A DNA stretch of 64,000 nucleotides. Source: Hymenobacter sp. CRA2. GTDB lineage: Bacteria; Bacteroidota; Bacteroidia; Cytophagales; Hymenobacteraceae. Below, piece by piece: positions 35,745 through 44,683 of the stretch (its first letter is position 1; each line of letters opens with the position of its first letter). Under the pieces are notes generated by a model. The model did not search any database. It was not told the origin of the DNA and was given only the letters and a program-made list of their open reading frames with translations. The DNA lies in contig NZ_MVBC01000010.1 in assembly GCF_002007105.1 (NCBI RefSeq), positions 62,001-126,000 of the forward strand. The letters are read 5' to 3'. Both the position numbers and the translations under genes were made by a program.

Positions 35745-36305
35745 ATGAAGCGTAGACAATTTGTGCATAAGGCCCTAAGCGTTTCACTGGGTACATTGGC
35801 TTATCTACCGGGTGAAGCCAGGCAAGCGCGCGGACCAGGCTTCAAGGTACCTGCGGGTGAGGGGCGCTACCGGGGGCACATCCACGTTGGCGGCTTCAAC
35901 TCCAACATCATTGACGTGAAGATTTCGGGCAAAGACACCAGTGGTGGTTTCGCCGTTTTCGAGCAGCTCAACCGCACGCCGGGGAAAGGCACTCCGATGC
36001 ATGTGCACCCTAGCCAGGACGAGGTGTTTTATATCTTGGAGGGGGAGTTTTATTTTCAGGTAGGCTCCGATAAATACGCTCTGAAAACGGGCGACACCAT
36101 CTTTCTGCCGCGCAACGTCCCGCACTCGTGGATTCAGCTTAGCTCCGCAGGCCGCACGATGATGACATTTCAACCTGCGGGTCAGATGGAGGAGATGTTT
36201 GTGGCCTTTTCCAACCTGAAAACGCCACCCACTCCTGAAGAAGCCGCCCAGCTGTTTGCCGGTCACGGTGTCCGGATTGTGGGGCCGCCGGTCACGAGAG
36301 ACTAA
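35745..36305 (+). CDS. Exported cupin-domain protein
   Basis: This single-domain cupin has 186 residues. The N-terminus MKRRQFVHKALSVSLGTLAYL has the RRxF-type twin-arginine pattern, suggesting Tat export in folded, metal-loaded form. The cupin motif 1 is PMHVHPSQDEVFYILEGEFYFQVG (metal ligands His-His-Glu). Motif 2 is FLPRNVPHSWIQL. The substrate cannot be told; similar proteins are annotated as quercetin dioxygenase-like cupins. It stands alone between the tRNA and the efflux operon and has lower GC than its neighbours, so it may be a later arrival. Confidence 0.8.
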   Translation: MKRRQFVHKALSVSLGTLAYLPGEARQARGPGFKVPAGEGRYRGHIHVGGFNSNIIDVKISGKDTSGGFAVFEQLNRTPGKGTPMHVHPSQDEVFYILEGEFYFQVGSDKYALKTGDTIFLPRNVPHSWIQLSSAGRTMMTFQPAGQMEEMFVAFSNLKTPPTPEEAAQLFAGHGVRIVGPPVTRD

Positions 36306-36495
36306 GCCAAGCACTACATAGCCCAGCCAGCATAGGACGCATTGAGGGCGAGAGGACGACGTTCCGCATTGGGCGCCGCCGGCTCCTCTCCTGCCCGAGT
36401 CAAGGAACACCATTACGTGACGCCAGCAGAACGCTTTCCGGTTGTGCCCCCTTGTTGGTGTATCTCGGGTCGTACTACTGCCGCTAGAGCTACAG

Positions 36496-36532
36496 AAAAA
36501 GGGCTTTCCTGCGACAGGAAAGCCCTTTTTTC
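36496..36532. terminator. Bidirectional terminator
   Basis: AAAAAGGGCTTTCCTG and CAGGAAAGCCCTTTTTT form a 16-bp stem with a 3-nt loop between the convergent cupin gene and efflux operon. Confidence 0.93.
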
Positions 36533-36593
36533 GTTTTCAAAAGCAGCGTACACGCCTCTTTTCCGGCTGCGCATTTTGCGCCGCACAGCGGGC

Positions 36594-38030
36594 TTACTGC
36601 CAGCCGCCGCCCAGCGCCCGGTACACGTTCACCGTGGCATTGAGCTGCTGCATCTTGGTTTCGATCAGGTCGAACTTCGATTCCAGGGCGTCGCGCTGGG
36701 TGAAGAGCACTTCGGTGTAGTCGGCGCGGGCGTAGTTGAACAGATTGGTGGAAATGCTGACGGACTGATTAAGCGCTTCCACTTCCCGCGCCTTGGCGTC
36801 GTAGCTGTTTTGCAGGTTGCTGATGTTGGCCAGCTGGTTGGCTACTTCCACGTAGGCGTTCAGGATGGTCCGCTCGTAGTCGAACACGGCCTGCGTCTGC
36901 CGGGCGTTGGCGGAGTAGTACAGGGCCTTGATGCCGTTTTTGTTGATGAGCGGCGCCACCAGGTTGCCCGCCAGCGAAAACAGCATGGACTGGGGCGCGT
37001 TGACCAGCAGATCGGGCCGGAAGGCCTGGAAGCCGACGCCCGCATCAATGCTCAGGCGCGGGTAGAAGTTGGCGCGGGCTACGGTCACGTCCAGCTTGGC
37101 GGCGGCCAGGTTCTGCTCGGCCTGCCGGATGTCGGGGCGGTTCTGCAGCAGCTGCGCGGGCACGCCGGTCTGCACCGCTTTCGGCACCAGATTGTTGAAG
37201 GCCTGGTCGTCGCGCACCACTGGCTGCGGGTAGCGGCCCACCAGGAAGTTGATGCGGTTTTCCGTCTCCGTGATGCGCTGCTGAATCTGGTAGCGCCGCG
37301 CGGTGGTGTTTTGCACCTGCGCCTCAAAGCGCTTCACGGCCAGCTCCGTCACCCGGGCCGCATCCTTCTGCAGGCGCACGGCGCGCAGCGCGTTCGTCTG
37401 AATGTCGATGTTCTGCCGCACGATGGCCAGCTGATTGTCGAGGGCCAGCAACTCGTAGTACGAGTTGGCTATTTCGGCAATCAGGTTGGTGGTGGTGAAA
37501 TTCCGGCCTTCCACCGACGCCAGGTAGCGCTTCACGGCGGCCTGGCGGGCGTTGCGCAGCTTGTGCCAGATGTCCACTTCCCAGCTGGCAAAGGCGCCCA
37601 CCTGAAAGTTGGTCAGCGGGTCGGGCGTGCGCCGCTCGCGAATGTCGACGGCCTCTTCCGTGGCGCCCTGCAGCGTGTAGCGGCCCACGCGGTCGGCGGC
37701 GGCCTGCACGCCCAGGCCCACCGAAGGCAGGTACTCACCTTTGCGGGCGCGGATTTCCTGCTGGGCTATTTCGATTTCCTGCCGCGTGATGTTCAGCTCC
37801 TGGTTGCGCACCAGGGCCGTATCGATCAGGGCCACCAGGTTGGGGTCGGTGAAAAACTCTTTCCACCGCACCCGTCCCAGGTTGTTCGTCGAATCCTGCG
37901 CGCTGCCGGTGTAGGCCACCGGCACCGTGCGATTCTCTTGTTTCTGAACCAGCTGCGGGGTTTTGCAGGCGGCCACCGCTACCGAGAGCGTGGCGGCGCC
38001 CAGCACCTGGTACAGGCGTGTCTTAAGCAT
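36594..38030 (-). CDS. RND efflux outer-membrane lipoprotein (TolC/OprM family)
   Basis: This outer-membrane channel of a tripartite pump has about 478 residues. I chose ATG 38030 (MLKTRLYQVLGAATLSVAVAAC) because it places the lipobox VAAC correctly; an upstream ATG at 38054 adds a Lys-rich extension. Typical OMF helices are visible (LVALIDTALVRNQELNITRQEIEIAQQ; ANFYPRLSIDAGVGFQ; FNYARADYTEVLFTQRDALESKF), and the order fits NodT/OprM-type factors. The start codon overlaps the stop of the RND pump gene by eight bases, so the two are translationally coupled. Confidence 0.92.
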   Translation of the reverse strand: MLKTRLYQVLGAATLSVAVAACKTPQLVQKQENRTVPVAYTGSAQDSTNNLGRVRWKEFFTDPNLVALIDTALVRNQELNITRQEIEIAQQEIRARKGEYLPSVGLGVQAAADRVGRYTLQGATEEAVDIRERRTPDPLTNFQVGAFASWEVDIWHKLRNARQAAVKRYLASVEGRNFTTTNLIAEIANSYYELLALDNQLAIVRQNIDIQTNALRAVRLQKDAARVTELAVKRFEAQVQNTTARRYQIQQRITETENRINFLVGRYPQPVVRDDQAFNNLVPKAVQTGVPAQLLQNRPDIRQAEQNLAAAKLDVTVARANFYPRLSIDAGVGFQAFRPDLLVNAPQSMLFSLAGNLVAPLINKNGIKALYYSANARQTQAVFDYERTILNAYVEVANQLANISNLQNSYDAKAREVEALNQSVSISTNLFNYARADYTEVLFTQRDALESKFDLIETKMQQLNATVNVYRALGGGWQ

Positions 38031-41000
38031 AAGGCTGAGCTTCTTCTTCTTCAACTAAAACGTGGGGCTCGAACTCGGTCAGCGGGTGCTCGTTCTCGTC
38101 CCCGATGAGCTTGCGGCCGTCGGCCAGGGTGCCGAAGATGTAGTACAGGCCCGGCACGATGATGACGCCGAAAATGGTACCGAACAGCATCCCGCCCAGC
38201 GCCGACGTACCGATGGTGCGGTTGCCGATGGCACCGGCGCCGTGGGCAATAACCAGCGGAATCAGACCGGCAATGAAGGCAAACGAGGTCATCAGGATCG
38301 GACGGAAACGCACCCGGGCGCCTTCGATGGCCGCCTCGCGGACCGACATACCTTCCTCGCGCTTCTGCACCGCGAATTCCACGATCAGCACCGCGTTCTT
38401 ACCCAGCAGGCCCACCAGCATGATCAGGCCCACCTGGGCGTAGATGTTGTTGGCCAGGCCCATGCCCTTGATGAGCAGGAACGAGCCGAAAATACCGGCC
38501 GGCAGTGAGAAGATTACCGCCAGCGGCAGCAGGAAGCTTTCGTACTGCGCGGCCAGCACCAGGTACACGAAGCCGAGTACGATCATGAAAATCACGATGG
38601 CCTCGTTGCCGCGCGACACCTCGTCCTTCGAGAGGCCGCCCCAGTCGATGTCGTAGCCGCGGGGCAGGTTTTTGGCCGCCACTTCCTGCACGGCCTTGAT
38701 GGCCTCACCCGAACTGAAGCCCTGGGCCGCGTCGCCGCGGATGGAGGCCGTGGGGTACATGTTGTAGCGGTTGATTTCGTTGGCGCCCTGGCTCTTCACC
38801 ACTTTCATGAAGGCCGAGAACGGCACCATTTCGCCCTTGTCGTTTTTCACCCACATGTTCAGGATGTCGCTGGGCAGGCGGCGGTACTCCGGCGAGGCCT
38901 GCACGAACACCTTGAAGAAGCGCTGGAACTTGATGAAGCCCAGCTCGTAGGTCGAGCCCACCATGATGCTCAGCGTGTTCATGGCGTTGCCGATGCTCAC
39001 GCCCTTCTGCATGGCCAGCTGGTTGTCGATCTGCAGCTCGTACTGCGGATAGTTGGCCGAGAAGAAGGTAAACAGCCCGGCCAGCTCCTTGCGCTTCTTC
39101 AGCTCGCGCATGAAGTCCTCGTTCACTTTTTCCAGCGCCTTGTAGTCGCCGGTGGCGGTTTTGTCGAGCAGCTGCAGCTGGAAACCACCCGCCGCGCCGT
39201 AGCCCGGTACTGCCGGCGGCTCGAAGAATTCGATGGTCGCGCCGGGAATTTCCTTGGCCTTTTCTTCCAGGCCCATCACGATGTCGTGGATGGACTCCTT
39301 CCGTTCGTCCCAGGGCTTGAGGTCGATGAGCAGGGTACCGGCGTTGGAGCCGCGGCCCTCGGTGAGGACCTCGTAGCCAGCCAGCGAGGAAATACTTTCG
39401 ATGCCGGGTACTTCCTTGGCCAGCTGCGAGAGGCGCTGCGACAGTTCGTTGGTGCGTTCCAGCGTGGAGCCGGGCGGCGTCTGGATGATGGCGTAGAGCA
39501 TGCCCTGGTCTTCGGCCGGGATGAAGCCGGCCGGCAGCGTGCTCGAGATACCGAAAATGCCGAAGCCGAAGATCAGCAGGATGCCGAAGGTGACCACGCG
39601 GCGGTCGACAATCTTCTCCAGAATGTTGGTGTAACGCCCCGTCAGGCGCTCGAAGCCGCGGTTAAACCAGTCGATGAAGCGGTTGATAGGCGACTTTTTC
39701 TTCGGATGGCTGGGGTCGTGCTTCTTCAGAATCATGGCGCAGAGCACCGGCGTCAGCGTCAGGGCCACGATACCCGAAATGACGATGCTGGAGGCCATCG
39801 TGATGGAGAACTGCCGGTAGAAAATGCCCACCGGGCCGCTCATGAAGGCTACGGGCACGAACACGGCCGTCATCAGCAGGGTAATGGCAATTACAGCGCC
39901 GCTGATTTCGCCGATTACCTCGCGCACGGCCCCGTATGGAGAGAGGTGCTTTTCCGCCATCTTGGCGTGCACGGCTTCCACCACCACGATGGCGTCGTCC
40001 ACCACGATACCGATGGCCAGTACCAGTGCGAACAGTGTAATCATGTTGATGGTCATCCCGAAGGCCTGCATGGCAATGAAGGCCCCCACCAGTGACACCG
40101 GCACGGCAATAATCGGGATGAGCGTGCTGCGCCAGTCGCCGAGGAACAGGAACACCACCAACGCTACCAGGATAAAGGCGTCGCGCAGGGTGTGAATCAC
40201 GTTTTCGGTGGAGGCGTCGAGGAAGTTCGAGACGTCGTAGCTGATTTTGTAGTCCATGCCGGGGGGCATGGTCTTCTTCAGCTCATCCAGCTTGTCCTTC
40301 ACGCGGGCAATGACCTCCTTGGCGTTCGAGCCGTAGGTCTGCTTGAGCATGATGGCCGCCGAGGGGTAGCCGTCGAGGTTGGAGTAGATGTCGTAGAACT
40401 CCGAACCCAGCTCCACGTTGGCCACGTCCTTGAGGCGCAGCGTTTCGCCGTTGGCATTGGCCTTGATGATGACGTTCTGGTACTGCTGCACGTCGCTGAA
40501 GCGGCCCTGGTAGGTCAGCACGTATTCCAGCGCCGAAGCCTCCTTGCCGTCGGCGCGGCCGATACGGCCCGGCGAACCGATAACGCTCTGATCATTAAGC
40601 GCCTCCATCACGTCGTCCACCGACAGGTTGTAGGCGCGCATGCGGTCGGGCTTCAGCCAGATGCGCATGGCGTACTGGCGCGACCCGAGGATGCTGGCGC
40701 GGCCGATGCCGTCGATACGCTGGATTTCGGGCAGCATGTTCACCCCCGCGTAGTTGAACAAGTACCGCATGTCGGTATTCTTGTCCTTGCTGTAGAGGTT
40801 CACGTACATGAGCATGTTCGGCACCACGCGGTTCACAATCACGCCCTCGCGCTGCACCAGCACCGGCAAGCGGTTCAGGATCTGCGCAATGCGGGTGTTT
40901 ACGTTTACTACCGCCTGCTCGGGGTCGGTGCCCAGGTTGAACACCACCTGAATGTTGGCCTCCCCGGCCGACACGGCGTCGGAGGTCATGTACTTCATGC

Positions 41001-41220
41001 CCGGCACGCCGTTGATGGCCTGCTCCAGCGGAATGAGCACCGATTCGGTCAGCACCTTGGCGCTGGCGCCCGGGTACGCCGTGCTCACCATCACCATGGG
41101 CGGCGAAATCTCCGGGAACTGGGAGTTGGGCAGGGTATTGATGGCCAGGATGCCCAGGAACATGATTACCACCGATATAACGATGGCAAACACTGGCCGG
41201 CGAAGGAATCTGCTGAACAT
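38023..41220 (-). CDS. RND multidrug efflux transporter, HAE1 (AcrB-like) inner-membrane pump
   Basis: This 1065-residue proton-driven pump covers the full AcrB architecture. The N-terminus is MFSRFLRRPVFAIVISVVIM with INTLPNSQFPEISPP. Two large periplasmic loops and twelve membrane helices follow. Helix 4 carries the proton-relay aspartate pair in GIVVDDAIVVVE. The VKDKLDELKKTMPPGMDY loop and the second-half AVLIVEFAVQKREEGM motif fit HAE1 pumps for hydrophobic drugs rather than metal (HME) pumps. The operon order on the minus strand is adaptor, pump, channel. An interspersed inverted repeat lies between adaptor and pump. Confidence 0.95.
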   Translation of the reverse strand: MFSRFLRRPVFAIVISVVIMFLGILAINTLPNSQFPEISPPMVMVSTAYPGASAKVLTESVLIPLEQAINGVPGMKYMTSDAVSAGEANIQVVFNLGTDPEQAVVNVNTRIAQILNRLPVLVQREGVIVNRVVPNMLMYVNLYSKDKNTDMRYLFNYAGVNMLPEIQRIDGIGRASILGSRQYAMRIWLKPDRMRAYNLSVDDVMEALNDQSVIGSPGRIGRADGKEASALEYVLTYQGRFSDVQQYQNVIIKANANGETLRLKDVANVELGSEFYDIYSNLDGYPSAAIMLKQTYGSNAKEVIARVKDKLDELKKTMPPGMDYKISYDVSNFLDASTENVIHTLRDAFILVALVVFLFLGDWRSTLIPIIAVPVSLVGAFIAMQAFGMTINMITLFALVLAIGIVVDDAIVVVEAVHAKMAEKHLSPYGAVREVIGEISGAVIAITLLMTAVFVPVAFMSGPVGIFYRQFSITMASSIVISGIVALTLTPVLCAMILKKHDPSHPKKKSPINRFIDWFNRGFERLTGRYTNILEKIVDRRVVTFGILLIFGFGIFGISSTLPAGFIPAEDQGMLYAIIQTPPGSTLERTNELSQRLSQLAKEVPGIESISSLAGYEVLTEGRGSNAGTLLIDLKPWDERKESIHDIVMGLEEKAKEIPGATIEFFEPPAVPGYGAAGGFQLQLLDKTATGDYKALEKVNEDFMRELKKRKELAGLFTFFSANYPQYELQIDNQLAMQKGVSIGNAMNTLSIMVGSTYELGFIKFQRFFKVFVQASPEYRRLPSDILNMWVKNDKGEMVPFSAFMKVVKSQGANEINRYNMYPTASIRGDAAQGFSSGEAIKAVQEVAAKNLPRGYDIDWGGLSKDEVSRGNEAIVIFMIVLGFVYLVLAAQYESFLLPLAVIFSLPAGIFGSFLLIKGMGLANNIYAQVGLIMLVGLLGKNAVLIVEFAVQKREEGMSVREAAIEGARVRFRPILMTSFAFIAGLIPLVIAHGAGAIGNRTIGTSALGGMLFGTIFGVIIVPGLYYIFGTLADGRKLIGDENEHPLTEFEPHVLVEEEEAQPYA

Positions 41221-41247
41221 TATAATGCTCTGTTCGTGGCTATTGGG

Positions 41248-41340
41248 ACGTCATGCTGCGCTTGCCGAAGCATCTCGCCGGATAGTCTTTTTTCTATCTG
41301 ACGAAGCGGTAGAGATGCTTCGCGGGGCTCAGCATGACGT
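41248..41340. repeat. Interspersed inverted-repeat element, copy A
   Basis: The 29-bp arms 41248-41276 and 41312-41340 (ACGTCATGCTG...GAAGCATCTC and its near complement) are followed by TTCTTTTTT. It lies inside the efflux operon between the adaptor and pump genes. It shares the GTCATG/GTCCTG-C/TCGAGC-GA(A/C)-CATCTC framework with copies at 51.1 and 60.6 kb. Confidence 0.8.
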
Positions 41341-41361
41341 TCTTTTTTGAAGCACTCGGCC

Positions 41362-42450
41362 CTATTCCGAGTATGCCTGCAGGTGCGGGATAACCTGCTT
41401 CGGGTCTTCGTACTTGAAGTCGATTTTGTCCCCGTCTTTCACTTTGCGGATGCCTTCCAGCATGATCTTGTCGCTGGCTTTCAGGCCGCCCGAGACGATG
41501 TAGAGCTCCGGCATTTCGGCGGCCACGGTCACCTCGCGCTGGTGCACCTTTTTCTTGTCGTCCACCACGTAGACGAACTTCTTCTCCAGCACCTCGAAGG
41601 TGGCTTTCTGCGGAATGATGATGGCGTTCCTGAGCGGCACGGTCATCAGCACCGAGCCGGTTTCGCCGTTGCGCAGCAAGCCTTTGGGGTTGGGGAAAGT
41701 GGCCCGGAAGGCGATGTTGCCGGTTTCGTTGTTGAAGTCGGCCTCGATGGTCTGCACCACGCCTGGGTAAGGAAACACCTCGTTGTTGGCCATGCGCAGC
41801 TGCACCTGCATGGGGCTGCTGCTCTGGGTCTGGCCTTTATAAGCCAGGTACTCGGCCTCGGGCACGTTGTAGTACACCCACATCTTGCTGTTGTCCGACA
41901 GCGTGGTGAGCAGGTCGCCTTCGTCCAGGAGGCTACCCAGCCGGGCCTGGAAATGGTCCATGATGCCGCTGAACGGCGCTCGGATGGTGGTGAAGCCCAG
42001 ATGCGTCTGGGCCAGGGCTACTTCGGCCTTGGCCTTTTCCAGCTTGGCCTGCGACAGCGCCAGCTCGTTGGGCGACACCACGTTGCCGTCGGCCAGCTTC
42101 TTGGTGTTCTTGTACTCGATGTCCACGAACTTGGCCTCGGCCTCGGCTTTCTTCAGCTCGGCTTGGTAGAGCAGTGGCATGATCTGGAACATAATCTGTC
42201 CCTCGTGCACCTGCTGCCCCTCGTCGACGAAAATCTTCTGCAGGTAGCCTTTCTCCAGCGCCCGCACCTCGATGTGCTGGATGGAGTGAATCTGGGACAC
42301 GTACTCTTTGGTGATGGTCGTGTCCTTCTGCAGCGGACTGGTAACCAGGAATTTTACTTTTTCTTCCTTTACCTCTTCGTGTTTCGTGCAGCTGGAGGAG
42401 CAGTACAAGAAACCCAAGCTCATACCCATGAGCAGGACTGTTCTTTTCAT
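41362..42450 (-). CDS. RND efflux periplasmic adaptor (membrane fusion protein)
   Basis: This 362-residue lipoprotein adaptor links the RND pump to the outer-membrane channel. The N-terminus MKRTVLLMGMSLGFLYCSSSC contains a lipobox-like end. The barrel-sandwich half motifs are EVRALEKGYLQKIFVDEGQQVHEG and TTIRAPFSGIMDHFQARLGSLLDEGD. They flank an alpha-hairpin (AELKKAEAEAKFVDIEYKNTKKLADG). A beta-barrel segment and the membrane-proximal end (GLKASDKIMLEGIRKVKDGD) follow. It is the first gene of the minus-strand efflux operon. No regulator gene is adjacent. Confidence 0.93.
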   Translation of the reverse strand: MKRTVLLMGMSLGFLYCSSSCTKHEEVKEEKVKFLVTSPLQKDTTITKEYVSQIHSIQHIEVRALEKGYLQKIFVDEGQQVHEGQIMFQIMPLLYQAELKKAEAEAKFVDIEYKNTKKLADGNVVSPNELALSQAKLEKAKAEVALAQTHLGFTTIRAPFSGIMDHFQARLGSLLDEGDLLTTLSDNSKMWVYYNVPEAEYLAYKGQTQSSSPMQVQLRMANNEVFPYPGVVQTIEADFNNETGNIAFRATFPNPKGLLRNGETGSVLMTVPLRNAIIIPQKATFEVLEKKFVYVVDDKKKVHQREVTVAAEMPELYIVSGGLKASDKIMLEGIRKVKDGDKIDFKYEDPKQVIPHLQAYSE

Positions 42451-43161
42451 GAGAACCTTGACAGGCGTTTAGTAATCCGAGAAAATGGGGCTGGACAGGG
42501 GGCGCGGCGTGCCAGCAGCCAGAGCGGGCGCGGCAGCGGCCGCCAATGGGTCAACCTGGCTAAGTCGGGGTTGGCTTGCCGGTAGGCCACCGGACAATTG
42601 TTTCCACCCCTGAGACTTCATCGAATGGGCAGAAAGGCCTGATCCGTGCTTATACATGCTTCGCAGTCGACTGGACCGGTGCTGCAAGGCGCTTGCTGCC
42701 AGCAGAATACCGGCATCAGCGCCACGCAATGCGGGCAGCCCCAAGGGGGGTAATGCCGACGCCGCACCGTTGGTATCGTGTGTTGAGTGCTGCAAAGCAA
42801 CCACCGCCCACATGAAGAGGCTATGAAAGAGCGGCCTACCTCTATTTACCTATATGTGCGCTGTACGGCCCAGCGAAACTCACCCCGCCGCCAGCTTCGG
42901 CGCCGCACACCAGCAAGTATTCCACTAGCATTAGGGCGCGGGCCACTGCAATACACTGGCGGGGTCTTACATTCCCTTTCCCAACAGCGCACTGGCGACG
43001 GAGCGCGGCGGCCTGGTCGGAAACCCATACCCGCCCGGGCCAGGCGCCGACCGGCTTCCTCGCTGATACGCAGTACTCAACCGCTCTTCTGCCCACCGGC
43101 ACGCCCCTGCGTTATAGGCCGCCCCAGCATGTAACCATTCCCCTCCTAACTATTTCCCATC
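42451..43161. other. 711-bp region without a convincing gene
   Basis: This lies between divergent genes (efflux adaptor and the small protein at 43162). Open frames here overlap on both strands, have no recognisable domain and show no clear start context. The regions next to the two genes should hold their promoters, but I could not place them. Confidence 0.5.
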
Positions 43162-43428
43162 ATGCCCTACAACACCAATCCCCTACGCGCCCTCACGCCG
43201 CAGGAGCGCCAGTCGCCGCTATCGAAGCTGCTGCTGCAAGGCCGCTTGCAGGACTTTCACCGCTCGTTCGTGCAGAGCCGGGGCCCCGAGCCGCTGCTCA
43301 CCCTTTACGGCCAGGCCCTGGCGGCCTGGATCGAGCACCCCGCCACTGACGTCGACCACGTAGAGCGTCTGTTCGACCACATCGCCCTGCACGCTCCGGA
43401 GGCCGACGCGGAGGACTGGGAGGCATAG
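43162..43428 (+). CDS. Small protein of unknown function
   Basis: This 88-residue protein is not recognised. It starts at ATG 43162 (MPYNTNPLRALTPQERQSPL) and is predicted mostly helical (LSKLLLQGRLQDFHRSFVQ; HVERLFDHIALHAPEA) with an acidic end (EADAEDWEA). There is no signal peptide or membrane segment, so it is probably cytoplasmic. Codon use looks like real coding DNA of this genome, and a perfect terminator follows at 43504, which supports it being a real monocistronic gene. Confidence 0.6.
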   Translation: MPYNTNPLRALTPQERQSPLSKLLLQGRLQDFHRSFVQSRGPEPLLTLYGQALAAWIEHPATDVDHVERLFDHIALHAPEADAEDWEA

Positions 43429-43503
43429 CAGGAGCGTCCTGCCTGCCAGCTTAGGAGTTGCGCCGGGCATTTGGCCACTGCTTAACCCACACCTATACCC
43501 AAC

Positions 43504-43538
43504 AAAAAACCGCCCCTGGAGCCAGGGGCGGTTTTTTG
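43504..43538 (+). terminator. Rho-independent terminator
   Basis: AAAAAACCGCCCCTGG and its complement form a 16-bp stem with a tiny loop and end in TTTTTTG. Confidence 0.93.
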
Positions 43539-43622
43539 TTTTTCAGACCATCAAACGATGGGTAGCCTTCGGGCTACGAACGGATGCGCTGCTGCAACAA
43601 CGCGCCGTATGGGGTTGCCAGC

Positions 43623-44120
43623 TTAGGAAGCCTGCATGAGGGCGCAGGGGCCCTCAGCCGCTTTCAGGGCGCCGCGGCGCTGCGTGGAAGCGCTGATTTG
43701 CCTCAGGGCTTTCTGCACGGTGATGGTGCAGATGCGCTCGGCGTAGCCCAACTCCACTACGCGCTGCGCCAACAGCGGCAGCGTCCAGCGGCGGTGGTTG
43801 GCCGGGGCCGGGCCGCGCATCAGGCGGCGCAGCAGCCCTTCCAGCTTCGGAGTGAGCTTGGTGGGGGCCCCGCAACGCGGCACGGCGTGCAGGTAATCGT
43901 TGAAGCCCTGCTGGCTAAAGGCCCGGCGCATGCTGTACACGCGGTCGATGCTCAGGCCGAGCAGCTCACCCGATTCCTGCGCCGGCACGTCGGCCAGCCA
44001 GTGCTGCAACACCTGGGCGCGGTTGCGCTGTTGGCGGGAAATCGTTTCGGAGCTGATAAAATCGGCCAGATAGGCCTGCTGCTTCCGGGTTAACTGCAAA
44101 GAATGACGCTGACGACCCAT
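43623..44120 (-). CDS. IS630-type transposase N-terminal fragment (HTH only)
   Basis: This 165-residue protein has two helix-turn-helix-like parts. Residues 8-75 (LTRKQQAYLADFI to SMRRAFSQQG) match the N-terminal HTH of IS630-type transposases. Residues 85-150 (APTKLTPKLEGLLRRLM; WTLPLLAQRVVELGYAERI) match the following winged-helix region. The catalytic DDE domain that should follow is missing; the frame ends with an unrelated tail (AEGPCALMQAS). I saw no DDE-encoding frame next to it and no terminal inverted repeats. It is probably an insertion-sequence remnant, or a domesticated DNA-binding protein. Confidence 0.6.
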   Translation of the reverse strand: MGRQRHSLQLTRKQQAYLADFISSETISRQQRNRAQVLQHWLADVPAQESGELLGLSIDRVYSMRRAFSQQGFNDYLHAVPRCGAPTKLTPKLEGLLRRLMRGPAPANHRRWTLPLLAQRVVELGYAERICTITVQKALRQISASTQRRGALKAAEGPCALMQAS

Positions 44121-44285
44121 CGGGAGTAAAATGAATCTGGGGGACCATGAAAAGCACGATGCGGCCAGCGTGGGGCGGGCATCTGCAACTTCCTTGGGGA
44201 GGGAAGCCGCAGCAGCTCATCCGCAGCCGAAAACTCCGGCATCGAGGGTTTGATGGCCCGAATCTAGATAGCACTTCAGAATTAC

Positions 44286-44297
44286 GCAAACGTTTGC
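44286..44297. promoter_or_regulatory. LacI-family operator-like palindrome 1
   Basis: GCAAACGTTTGC is a perfect 12-bp palindrome with the central CG typical of LacI-family operators. It is about 390 bp before the regulator start codon and 250 bp before the second site, a spacing that could allow looping. Confidence 0.6.
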
Positions 44298-44532
44298 ACA
44301 AAATTGCTGGCAGAAATTCATTCCCGCTCGTCCAAGAAGAGGAACCATCTTCAGCTTTACTGTGGAGGTCTGCTTGTGGACTATCAGGGCAATAGTGGCG
44401 TTTACAGACTAATTACGATGGTGCTTCTGTCTACTTAAAAGCCTGACGCCAACCGGCAAGCATTTCTTCAACCCGGATTTTTTGACGGCCCGACTCGGCC
44501 GCTTTGCTTAATTGCGGTCCGGAACCTTCAAC

Positions 44533-44562
44533 TTTGTGCAAACGGTTGCATAGCTACCTTCA
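44533..44562 (+). promoter_or_regulatory. Probable promoter of the LacI-type gene with embedded operator
   Basis: TTTG at 44533-44536 and TACCTTCA at 44555-44562 approximate the Bacteroidota -33 and -7 elements with an 18-base spacer. The palindrome TGCAAACGGTTGCA (44537-44550) fills the spacer, so a bound regulator would block the polymerase. This suggests autorepression. The -7 box deviates at two positions (TTCA instead of TTTG). Confidence 0.5.
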
Positions 44563-44683
44563 GCCGTCAAGCACCTTTTGCCCATTGCCGTAAGGTTTTT
44601 TTGGCCGCGCGGAGCCGGTGCTGCGGCGCCCGTTAGTGGCCGAATTCTCCGAACTTGCCTCCGTTTCCTTTTCCGTCTTTCCT

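Larger units (their letters stand above)
44121..44683. promoter_or_regulatory. Regulatory spacer upstream of the LacI-type gene
   Basis: This AT-rich spacer of about 560 bp contains two LacI/CcpA-type palindromes (44286-44297 and 44537-44550, listed separately). No gene is evident in it. Confidence 0.5.

Noticed and set aside
36594-42450. Metal (HME/Cus-type) efflux as the role of the RND operon
   Set aside because: The pump carries HAE1-type features, and the adaptor lacks Met/His-rich metal-binding segments.
42451-43161. Several 60-115 codon frames on both strands
   Set aside because: They overlap one another, lack start context and domains, and have atypical composition. They are more likely chance frames.
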